From Candidatus Dormiibacterota bacterium (lineage in GTDB: Bacteria > Chloroflexota > Dormibacteria > Aeolococcales > Aeolococcaceae): a DNA stretch of 6,491 nucleotides. A program made the position numbers and the translations under genes. This document shows positions 1-5,190 of the stretch, in pieces (position 1 is the stretch's first letter; each line of letters starts with the position of its first letter). Location of the stretch: the NCBI GenBank assembly GCA_019236085.1, contig JAFAJR010000061.1, positions 1 to 6,491 of the forward strand, written 5' to 3'. Below the pieces are notes generated by a model, which was given only the letters and a program-made list of their open reading frames with translations, did not search any database and was not told the origin of the DNA.

Positions 1-733
1 CGCGGCGGGCCCAGCCGTAGATGAAGCCGCGAAAGATCGTCTCCTCCGCCAGCGGCGCCATGACGCAGACCACGACGATGGCGATCGCCAGGTAGTGGCC
101 GAACTCGTGCCGCACCAGCTGGCACTGACCGTTCTGCGCCTGGGGGAAGAGCTGTGACATGTACTGCTCGATCAGCCCGGCGCCGTAAACCGTCAGGCCA
201 CCGATGAGCACAGCCGCCGGAAGCCACCACCATTGGAAACGCCGCCAGCCGATGTCGTAGAGGTTGGCCCCGCGGCGCAGCCCGGCCAGCAGCCATATGT
301 CGAAGATGGCCCCGCCGTAGAAGCCGCCCTGGGCGAAGAGGCTCTCGATGGCCCGGCGCACGGTGGCATCGGCGGGAGAGATGGCGTCGGCCAGGGGCAC
401 AAGCAGGCCCTCGAAGAAGCCGGCGGTGACGAAGACGGCCGCCAGGAAGATGAGCACGTCGGACCAGTCCCAGGGCACCTGGCGCAGGTCGCCGCTCTCG
501 TGGGGGCTCGGCAGGAGCGCACGGTCGCGGCCGATGTGCACGCCGCCCCACACCATGACGCCGGCGGCGGCAAGGAACAGAGCGCCCACAACCGGCGCGC
601 CGTCCTGGAACTCCTGAACGCCGATGAGCAGCGCGATCGGCGTCTGCAGCCACACCAGCAGCTGGGCGGCGGTCAGCCGTCCGGGCCGGGGGCGGGTCTG
701 CGCTCCGACCGGCAGCTGCTGCGTGTCGGTCAC
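1..733 (-). CDS. CPBP family intramembrane metalloprotease, C-terminus cut by the window edge
   Basis: The translation read leftward from GTG at 733 stays open to the window edge (244 codons). It is a multi-pass membrane protein: hydrophobic stretches lie near residues 22-39, 46-63, 93-114, the W-rich segment around 170-185, and 212-229. It ends in PLAEETIFRG (E230, E231, R235), the EExxFRG motif 1 of CPBP (CAAX protease and bacteriocin-processing, Abi) proteins. The motif Glu residues are known to be catalytic in this family. The second and third motifs, which carry His, would lie beyond the window. Family members cleave prenylated or other membrane proteins, or act in bacteriocin immunity; the substrate here is unknown. 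GTG 733 is the only NTG start in the plausible N-terminal region and sits 8 nt after a GACAAT -10-like hexamer without a Shine-Dalgarno sequence, so a leaderless mRNA is inferred. It is divergent from holB. The family call is firm; the exact start is less so. Confidence 0.86.
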   Translation of the reverse strand, partial: MTDTQQLPVGAQTRPRPGRLTAAQLLVWLQTPIALLIGVQEFQDGAPVVGALFLAAAGVMVWGGVHIGRDRALLPSPHESGDLRQVPWDWSDVLIFLAAVFVTAGFFEGLLVPLADAISPADATVRRAIESLFAQGGFYGGAIFDIWLLAGLRRGANLYDIGWRRFQWWWLPAAVLIGGLTVYGAGLIEQYMSQLFPQAQNGQCQLVRHEFGHYLAIAIVVVCVMAPLAEETIFRGFIYGWARR

Positions 734-741
734 CGCCGAGC

Positions 742-753
742 ATTGTCCACAAT
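742..753. promoter_or_regulatory. Palindromic bidirectional -10 element containing an actinobacterial-type DnaA box
   Basis: ATTGTCCACAAT is an inverted repeat (ATTGT-CC-ACAAT) in the 26-bp gap between two divergent GTG starts. Rightward, CACAAT (748-753) lies 6 nt before GTG 760 (holB). Leftward, GACAAT (747-742) lies 8 nt before GTG 733 (CPBP protease). Each matches TATAAT at 4 of 6 positions, including the key A2 and T6, and the spacing fits leaderless transcription. No convincing -35 was seen on either side. Positions 743-751 read TTGTCCACA, the known DnaA box of Streptomyces and Mycobacterium. Promoter function and DnaA binding are inferred. Confidence 0.6.
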
Positions 754-759
754 CGGCCG

Positions 760-1896
760 GTGCCCGACCCGAGCCTGCTGCTGGGACACGCCGCGACCGT
801 CGACCGTCTCCGGCGCCTCGCCGAGGCCGGCGAGCTGACCCACGCCATGCTCTTCACCGGACCCGACGGGGTGGGCAAGACCACCGCTGCACTCGAGCTC
901 GCCGTGGGCGTGGTCGGCGCAGCCGGCTGGCCCGGTGGCCCGCTGAGCCACCCTGACCTCTGGGTCGAGGATGGCTCCGCGGAGAACCTCAGCATCGAAC
1001 GGGTCAAGCCGGGCGGCAAGGAGGGGCCGACGCTGCAGGACTTCCTGGCGCTGCGCCCCTATGCCGGCGGGCGCCGGGTGGCGCTGCTGGCCCGCGCCGA
1101 CCGTCTCACCGAACAGGCGGCGAACTGCCTGCTCAAGACGATCGAGGAGCCACCCGCGGGCTCCCACCTCGTGCTCACAGCAGCCCATCCGGAGAAGCTG
1201 CCGGAGACGGTGATCTCGCGCTGCGAGCACATCGTCCTCCGCCCGGTGGCCTCTTCAGACATCGGGCGCTGGCTGGAGACGAGGCACAGCGTCGACCCGG
1301 AGCGTGCCGGAGTCGCTGCCGCCCTGGCAGCCGGCGCTCCGGGGCGGGCGCTGCGGCTGGCCACCGAGACCGGGGTGCTGGCCGCCGAGCTCGACGCCCT
1401 GGACCGGTTCCTGGCCACCGGCGGTGGGGGAGTGGTGGGAGCGCTGCGCACCGCGGCGGCGGTGGCGCCGGGCGCCGGCGCCGAGGGACGGGAGCAGGGG
1501 CTGGCCACGCTGAGCGCCTGGAGCTCCTTCGTGCGCGACGCCGCCTGCTTCGCGACGGGCGCCCCGGAGCTGGCGCTCTGGACGGCCTACCGCCCGGCTC
1601 TGGAGCGCTGGGCGGAAGAGCTTCCCGCGGAGCGGATCGTGGTCATCCTGGGACGGATCGTCGCCGCGGGAGAGGCCGTCGCCGCCTACGCCCAGCCCCG
1701 GCTCGCGTTCGAGACCCTGCTGCTCGACATCTTCGCCGGCAGCGATAGCCCCCCGGCGGTTGAGCCGCCGAAGCGGCCCGCGGCGCTTGCCGCGCTCAGC
1801 GACGCCGCAACAGGAGATAGAGGGCCGCGCCGGCGAGGAGCACCGCGGGGAAAACCCAGGGCCGCCGGGTCGCGATCTCCTGCAGCCGCTCGCTGA
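760..1896 (+). CDS. holB: DNA polymerase III delta prime subunit (clamp loader)
   Basis: 378 aa, GTG start. Delta prime is a fixed subunit of the cytoplasmic clamp loader (with DnaX and delta) that loads the beta sliding clamp onto primed DNA. The AAA+ fold is clear: LLGH near the N-terminus, Walker A GPDGVGKT (34-41), the helix-rich segment ADRLTEQAANCLLKTIEEPP (113-132) and the SRC sensor (153-155), followed by a LAAGAPGRALRLA segment typical of delta prime. The usual four-cysteine zinc module between Walker A and SHPDL (63-67) is absent, replaced by a short Gly/Ala linker. The last 33 residues (346-378) are Arg/Ala/Pro-rich and antisense to the gene on the other strand. The start sits 6 nt after a CACAAT -10-like hexamer with no Shine-Dalgarno sequence, suggesting a leaderless mRNA. 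A DnaX-like paralogue is the main alternative, but the length and sequence favour delta prime. Confidence 0.88.
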   Translation: MPDPSLLLGHAATVDRLRRLAEAGELTHAMLFTGPDGVGKTTAALELAVGVVGAAGWPGGPLSHPDLWVEDGSAENLSIERVKPGGKEGPTLQDFLALRPYAGGRRVALLARADRLTEQAANCLLKTIEEPPAGSHLVLTAAHPEKLPETVISRCEHIVLRPVASSDIGRWLETRHSVDPERAGVAAALAAGAPGRALRLATETGVLAAELDALDRFLATGGGGVVGALRTAAAVAPGAGAEGREQGLATLSAWSSFVRDAACFATGAPELALWTAYRPALERWAEELPAERIVVILGRIVAAGEAVAAYAQPRLAFETLLLDIFAGSDSPPAVEPPKRPAALAALSDAATGDRGPRRRGAPRGKPRAAGSRSPAAAR

Positions 1897-2029
1897 TCGG
1901 CGATGCCGGCTCGAGGCTCTTCACCGGGATGGGCTCGTCGGTCATCAGGCGGACGGTGCCCGCGACCGGTGTGGCCTCCTCGATCTCCACGCGGCCCCTG
2001 CCCTGGGCGAGGACGCGCGGATCGACCAT
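1796..2029 (-). CDS. Small tail-anchored membrane protein, function unknown
   Basis: 77 aa from ATG 2029. The first ~55 residues are soluble, with acidic and proline-containing stretches (EIEEATPVAG, DEPIPVKSLEP). Residues 58-74 form one hydrophobic helix, and the protein ends YLLLRRR. This predicts a tail-anchored or single-pass protein with a cytoplasmic N-terminus and a positive-inside tail. I do not recognise the family. The start is supported by a CACAAT hexamer 8 nt upstream on the minus strand and no Shine-Dalgarno sequence, matching the other promoters in this region. An internal ATG (residue 29) would give a 49-aa form but lacks such a promoter. Its last 101 nt overlap the end of holB in antisense. 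The hydrophobic helix with basic tail and the promoter argue that it is real rather than a shadow frame. Confidence 0.62.
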   Translation of the reverse strand: MVDPRVLAQGRGRVEIEEATPVAGTVRLMTDEPIPVKSLEPASPISERLQEIATRRPWVFPAVLLAGAALYLLLRRR

Positions 2030-2037
2030 GGCCGTCC

Positions 2038-2043
2038 ATTGTG
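2038..2043 (-). promoter_or_regulatory. -10-like element for the small membrane protein (leaderless)
   Basis: On the minus strand CACAAT is followed by 8 nt and the ATG at 2029. It is the same hexamer and spacing class as at the holB promoter. No clear -35 is visible. The inverse ATTGT/ACAAT pair with the rightward promoter at 2066-2071 gives the divergent gap a roughly symmetric layout. Confidence 0.5.
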
Positions 2044-2065
2044 CACCTGGGCAGGCTCGATTGCG

Positions 2066-2071
2066 GACAAT
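2066..2071 (+). promoter_or_regulatory. -10-like element for the HVHH membrane protein (leaderless), in a 16-bp inverted repeat
   Basis: GACAAT ends 7 nt before ATG 2079, and there is no Shine-Dalgarno sequence. It lies within CGATTG-CGGA-CAATCG (2058-2073), a perfect 6-bp inverted repeat. On the minus strand 2070-2062 reads TTGTCCGCA, one mismatch from the DnaA box TTGTCCACA. The leaderless promoter is inferred from position and from the parallel with three other starts nearby. Confidence 0.52.
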
Positions 2072-2078
2072 CGCTGCA

Positions 2079-2579
2079 ATGCGACTGCCCGACCGTTCGC
2101 GCCTCAAAGCGTTGTACCGGCAGCATTTCGGCGACGACCGCCGCCGCGAGCGGCTGTTCCTGTCCTCGGTCGCGTTCTTCGCAGCCTTCGCCACAACCCG
2201 CGGCATCACCCATGCCATCCGCGCCGGTGTGGGCCCCTTTCACAACGTCGGCGTCGGCGGCAGGCACGTCCATCACCTGGTCTTCGGCATCGCCGGGCTG
2301 CTCACCTCGGGATATCTCTGGCTGGTCCAGGTGGGGGTGGGCCGCGGCGGCGAGGACGACACGCTCTCCCGCGTGACATCCGTGCTCTACGGCGCGGGCT
2401 CGGCCATCACCCTCGACGAGTTCGCCCTGTGGCTCAACCTCGAAGACGTGTACTGGTCCAAGCAGGGCCGTGAATCCATTGACGCCGTGGTGCTGTTCGG
2501 CGCCGCGCTGTCAGTTGGTCTGTGGGGCCGGCCGTTCTTCCGCGACCTGTTCGCCGAGGCCCGCCGCCTCGCAACCTAA
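2079..2579 (+). CDS. Four-helix integral membrane protein with HVHH and LDE motifs, function unknown
   Basis: 166 aa from ATG 2079. After a basic N-terminus (many Arg/Lys in residues 1-26), hydrophobic segments lie near 27-42, 65-84, 99-118 and 134-152, with a short charged C-terminus. Polar residues at or in the helices look conserved in character: RGITHAIR (41-48), RHVHHLVFG (62-70), LDEFALWLNLEDVYW (112-126) and ESID (132-135). Clustered His and acidic residues near the membrane could bind a metal, but this is inference. I believe similar uncharacterised proteins occur in actinobacteria, from memory only. Longer in-frame starts exist upstream (from 1929), but they would run through the promoter and over the opposite gene. 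ATG 2079 is chosen because GACAAT precedes it by 7 nt. It is divergent from the small tail-anchored protein; the next gene starts 68 bp downstream from its own promoter. Confidence 0.72.
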   Translation: MRLPDRSRLKALYRQHFGDDRRRERLFLSSVAFFAAFATTRGITHAIRAGVGPFHNVGVGGRHVHHLVFGIAGLLTSGYLWLVQVGVGRGGEDDTLSRVTSVLYGAGSAITLDEFALWLNLEDVYWSKQGRESIDAVVLFGAALSVGLWGRPFFRDLFAEARRLAT

Positions 2580-2602
2580 TCTTGAGTATAGTGGTCAAGA
2601 TT
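2578..2602 (+). promoter_or_regulatory. Promoter with operator-like inverted repeat upstream of the sulfurtransferase operon
   Basis: AATCTTGA (2578-2585) and TCAAGATT (2595-2602) form a perfect 8-bp inverted repeat with a 9-nt loop. The loop contains TATAGT (2587-2592), a good -10 hexamer (5 of 6 to TATAAT). A dimeric regulator on this palindrome would block RNA polymerase, so repression is the likely mode. The CTTGA/TCAAG arms recall the HspR HAIR element (CTTGAGT-N7-ACTCAAG), but the spacing is 2 nt shorter and the arms differ, so the regulator is not assigned. No clear -35 is seen. Transcription would begin near 2599, leaving a leader of about 50 nt. Confidence 0.6.
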
Positions 2603-2630
2603 CCATCGCGAGGCCCGATAAAGGGCGAAC

Positions 2631-2636
2631 AGGAGG
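2631..2636 (+). promoter_or_regulatory. Shine-Dalgarno sequence that sets the sulfurtransferase start
   Basis: AGGAGG lies 11 nt before GTG 2648. It is the only full Shine-Dalgarno sequence found in this part of the window; the four genes to the left have none. It selects GTG 2648 over longer in-frame starts reaching back to 2522, which would run through the preceding gene and the promoter. Confidence 0.7.
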
Positions 2637-2647
2637 GCAAGCTTCAG

Positions 2648-3508
2648 GTGGCCGATTACGCGCATCCCGAGGTCCTGGTCACGACGGCGTGGACCGAGGA
2701 GCACCTCGACGATCCGAACGTCCGCATCCTCGAAGTCGACTACGACCCCAGCAGCGCGTATGCGCTGGGGCACATCCCCAACTCCTCGCTCATCGACTGG
2801 AAGCGCGACATCAACGACACAGTCCGCCGCGACATCCTCTCCCGTGAGCAGTTCGAGCAGCTCATGGCCCGGGTGGGCGCCACCCCCGAGACCACGCTGG
2901 TGCTCTACGGCGACATGCGGAACTGGTTCGCGGCGTTCGCCTTCTGGACGTTCAAGATCTACGGCCACGCCGACGTGCGGCTGATCAACGGCGGCCGGCG
3001 CAAGTGGATCGACGAAGGACGCCCCACCAACGAGGACGTGCCCAGCTTCGAGCCTGCGCAGTACACCGCCAAGGACGCCGAGCGCTCCCTGCGCAGCTTC
3101 CTGCCCGACGTTCGCCAGGTGCTGGGCCGGGACGACTTCAGCCTGGTGGACGTCCGCTCCCCTGCGGAATACAAGGGTGAGATCTCGGCGCCGCCGGAGT
3201 ACGCGACCGAAGGCGCCCAGCGCACCGGGCACATCCCGGGTGCAGTCAACGTCCCCTGGGCTCAGGCGATCCAGGACGACGACACCTTCAAGCCCATCGA
3301 CCAGCTGCAGCAGCTGTATGGCGGGGTGGGCGTGACGCCGGACCGCTCGGTCATCACCTACTGCCGCATCGGCGAGCGCAGCTCGCACACCTGGTTCGTC
3401 CTCACCTACCTGCTCGGCTACCCCGTGGTGAGCAACTACGACGGCTCGTGGAGCGAGTGGGGCAACGCGGTGGGCGTGCCGGTGGAGAAGGAGACGGTGG
3501 CGGCCTGA
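2648..3508 (+). CDS. Two-domain thiosulfate sulfurtransferase (rhodanese, actinobacterial CysA-like)
   Basis: 286 aa. Rhodaneses of this type move a sulfane sulfur from thiosulfate (or mercaptopyruvate in relatives) to cyanide or another thiol acceptor in the cytoplasm. The N-terminal rhodanese-like domain (about 10-120) has GHIPNSSLIDW and LVLYGD but no catalytic Cys, as is normal for the structural half. The C-terminal domain (about 145-275) has LVDVRSPAEY, GHIPGAVNVPW and the active loop CRIGERSS with C239. The CRIGER loop followed by SSHTWFVL is characteristic of actinobacterial CysA-type thiosulfate sulfurtransferases. The length is the family norm. The start is GTG 2648, with AGGAGG upstream. 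It appears to head an operon with a TusA-like ORF and a GH1 enzyme, from a promoter overlapped by an inverted repeat. The true acceptor (cyanide, thioredoxin or the TusA-like protein) cannot be told from sequence. Confidence 0.92.
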   Translation: MADYAHPEVLVTTAWTEEHLDDPNVRILEVDYDPSSAYALGHIPNSSLIDWKRDINDTVRRDILSREQFEQLMARVGATPETTLVLYGDMRNWFAAFAFWTFKIYGHADVRLINGGRRKWIDEGRPTNEDVPSFEPAQYTAKDAERSLRSFLPDVRQVLGRDDFSLVDVRSPAEYKGEISAPPEYATEGAQRTGHIPGAVNVPWAQAIQDDDTFKPIDQLQQLYGGVGVTPDRSVITYCRIGERSSHTWFVLTYLLGYPVVSNYDGSWSEWGNAVGVPVEKETVAA

Positions 3509-3511
3509 GCC

Positions 3512-3754
3512 ACGAACCGGGCTGACCGCGTCCTCGATCTCAACTCCGCCGAGCAGTTCTGCTCGGAGCCCTCGCCGCTAGAGCAGGTGCGCCGGGCCCT
3601 GGCGGCGCTGAAGCCGGGGCAGCTCCTCGAGGTCCGCTCGAGAGTAGCCGACCACGCCTTCAGCGTCAGGGTCTGGTCGCGCAAGCAGGGCGTGGTCCTG
3701 CTCCGCGACGAGGTGGAGTCCGGCGAGCACGTGCTGCTGCTGGTGGCGGCGTGA
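3512..3754 (+). CDS. TusA-like sulfur-carrier ORF, start codon unresolved (possibly frameshifted)
   Basis: Directly after the sulfurtransferase stop, in the same frame, 81 sense codons run to TGA 3752-3754. The product reads like a TusA/SirA-fold protein: RVLDLNSAEQFC, then SPLEQVRRALAALKPGQLLEV, and a C-terminal beta-strand ending HVLLLVAA. TusA proteins relay persulfide sulfur through a Cys in a CPxP motif; here it is C-S-E-P, so the motif is altered. There is no ATG, GTG or TTG in frame before the Cys; the first is GTG 3587, too late for the motif. Options are an ACG start at 3512 (used for these coordinates), a CTG at 3505 giving MSHEP and then a 1-nt frameshift in the GGG run at 3519-3521, or readthrough of TGA 3506. 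It overlaps the next gene by 4 nt (GTGA). The domain is moderately sure; the start is not. Confidence 0.5.
   Translation, partial: TNRADRVLDLNSAEQFCSEPSPLEQVRRALAALKPGQLLEVRSRVADHAFSVRVWSRKQGVVLLRDEVESGEHVLLLVAA
3549..3566 (+). repeat. 18-bp near-perfect palindrome inside the TusA-like ORF
   Basis: CCGAGCAG-TT-CTGCTCGG: 8-bp arms with a 2-nt centre, 41 nt past the sulfurtransferase stop. In mRNA it would form a tight hairpin (practically a 4-nt loop GUUC). It covers the codons for AEQFCSE, including the candidate catalytic Cys. There is no T-run, so an intrinsic terminator is unlikely. Confidence 0.55.
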
Positions 3755-5040
3755 GCCGGGGCAGAGCGCTGCCCGGCGGGTTCCTCATCGGCTGCGCTAC
3801 GGCGGCGCACCAGGTGGAGGGAGGCATCGACAACGACTGGTCGCGCTGGGTCGCCGCCGACCCATCAGTGGTGAAGGACGGTTCGGACGCAACCCTGGCG
3901 ATCGACCACTTCCGCCGCTTTCGCGCGGACCTCGCGGATCTGGGGGTCATGGGGCATTCCGCTCATCGCTTCTCGATCGAATGGGCCCGGGTGGAGCCGC
4001 AGCCCGGGGTTTTCGACCCTGAGGCACTCCGCCATTACCGAGGGGTCGTCACCGCGTGCCGCGCGGCGGGCATGGAGCCGTACGTCACGCTGCAGCACTT
4101 CACGCTGCCCGTCTGGCTCGCCGAACGCGGCGGGCTGACCGCGCCTGAGACGCCGTGGCTGTTCGCCCGGTACGCCGGCGCCTGCGCCGAGGCGCTGGGC
4201 GACGCCGTCCGCTTCTGGCTCACCATCAACGAGCCGGCCGTCCTGGCGGCGATGGGGCATCTGCTGGGAAACTGGCCGCCGCGGCAGGCGTCTCCTGCGT
4301 CGTTCCTGGGAGCGCTGCGCGGCCTGCTGCTGATGCACGCAGCCGGGTCCACAGCCATCCACACGGTCGCCGCCGGACATGGCTGGGACGCCGCGGTGTC
4401 GCTCGCCCACCACGAGCGGCCGCTGCTCCCCGCGACCGGTCACCTGATCGACAGGGCCGCTGCCGCGCTGCCCAACTGGCTCTTCAACCGGTGGTTCCTG
4501 GAGGCCTGCGTCAGCGGCCGGGTGCTGCCACCCGTGGGGGCAGGCGAGTTGGTGCCAGGATTGTCAGGTTCTCTCGACTACCTGGGCGTGAACAACTACG
4601 CGCACGACAGCGTGCACTTCGACCCGCGTGCTCGGCGCACGCTGTTCGCCCGCATCGATGCGGACCCGTCGCTGCCGCACTCCAGCTTCGGCTGGGCCAT
4701 CGATGCCCAGGGGTTTCGCAAGGTGCTGGTCGACCTCTGGCAGCGCTACCGCCTGCCCATCCACGTCAGCGAGAACGGCGTTGCCGACACCGACGACGAG
4801 CTGCGTCCGCGCTTCATCATCGACCACCTGAACGCGCTGCTGGACGCAGTCGACGAGGGCTGCGACATCCGCGCATACCTGCACTGGACGGCGTGGGATA
4901 ACTTCGAATGGGATCAGGGATACACACAGCACTTCGGGCTGATCGCTGTCGACCGCGATACGATGCAGCGCACGCCGAAACCGAGCGCCGAGCTGTATGC
5001 GCGCATCTGCCGGACCGGCGTCGTGCCACGAGATGTGTGA
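3751..5040 (+). CDS. Glycoside hydrolase family 1 enzyme (beta-glucosidase-like)
   Basis: 429 aa, close to the GH1 norm of about 440-470. GH1 enzymes are retaining beta-glycosidases with a TIM barrel. The acid/base is E161 in TINEP (158-162) and the nucleophile is E341 in SENG (340-343). The sugar-binding residues of the -1 subsite are also visible: Q21 (QVEG), H116 (QHFTLP), N160, W379, and E386-W387 in NFEW. The near-complete set implies an active enzyme on beta-glucosides, galactosides or thioglucosides. The retained acid/base Glu argues against a plant-type myrosinase, which has Gln there. No signal peptide is seen, so it should be cytoplasmic. GTG 3751 overlaps the TusA-like stop by 4 nt (GTGA), with no clear Shine-Dalgarno sequence, implying coupled translation. 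Substrate specificity cannot be read from sequence alone. Confidence 0.93.
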   Translation: MSRGRALPGGFLIGCATAAHQVEGGIDNDWSRWVAADPSVVKDGSDATLAIDHFRRFRADLADLGVMGHSAHRFSIEWARVEPQPGVFDPEALRHYRGVVTACRAAGMEPYVTLQHFTLPVWLAERGGLTAPETPWLFARYAGACAEALGDAVRFWLTINEPAVLAAMGHLLGNWPPRQASPASFLGALRGLLLMHAAGSTAIHTVAAGHGWDAAVSLAHHERPLLPATGHLIDRAAAALPNWLFNRWFLEACVSGRVLPPVGAGELVPGLSGSLDYLGVNNYAHDSVHFDPRARRTLFARIDADPSLPHSSFGWAIDAQGFRKVLVDLWQRYRLPIHVSENGVADTDDELRPRFIIDHLNALLDAVDEGCDIRAYLHWTAWDNFEWDQGYTQHFGLIAVDRDTMQRTPKPSAELYARICRTGVVPRDV

Positions 5041-5053
5041 TCGCGCGTCGTCT

Positions 5054-5167
5054 GCGTGAGGGTGGCGTCCCTCGCGGCGAATCGAGTCGTACGAGGAGCG
5101 AGCCGTAGAATGTGTCACGGCGAGCGACGAGAAGACTCGAGTCGCTAGAGGGATGGCGCCCTCACGC
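5054..5167. repeat. Long imperfect palindrome between convergent genes (structured element)
   Basis: The arms 5054-5073 and 5148-5167 pair at 17 Watson-Crick and 2 G-U positions out of 20. Moving inward, 5077-5088 pairs with 5134-5145 at 11 of 12, after a small internal loop. Inside, GCCGT (5102-5106) pairs with ACGGC (5117-5121) around a 10-nt loop. The whole gap 5041-5190 between the ends of the GH1 and sortase genes is essentially this element. No T-run follows on either strand, so it is not a standard intrinsic terminator. A REP/MITE-like repeat, a structured RNA or a two-way transcription barrier are the candidates. Short plus-strand ORFs through it look fortuitous. Confidence 0.65.
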
Positions 5168-5190
5168 AATAGAGCAGCGCAGATCGCACG

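Noticed and set aside
193..591. Minus-strand ORF of 132 aa rich in Ala, Pro, Ser and Cys
   Set aside because: It is a shadow of the CPBP protease frame on the same strand, which has coherent membrane helices and the EETIFRG motif.
1754..1770. Hairpin CGGCGG-TTGAG-CCGCCG as a terminator for the small minus-strand gene
   Set aside because: It lies about 25 nt past that gene's stop, but there is no T-run on the minus strand and it sits within holB coding sequence, where GC-rich inverted repeats arise by chance.
2578..2602. Assignment of the inverted repeat as a true HspR (HAIR) site
   Set aside because: HAIR is CTTGAGT-N7-ACTCAAG; here the arms match only CTTGA/TCAAG and the distance is 2 nt shorter, and no chaperone gene is adjacent.
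2576..3388. Long minus-strand ORF (270 aa) opposite the sulfurtransferase
   Set aside because: The plus-strand frame encodes a complete rhodanese with its active loop; the antisense ORF is a GC-rich shadow with no recognisable motifs.
3865..4443. Minus-strand ORFs opposite the GH1 gene
   Set aside because: The GH1 frame is intact with all catalytic residues; the opposite frames are compositional shadows.
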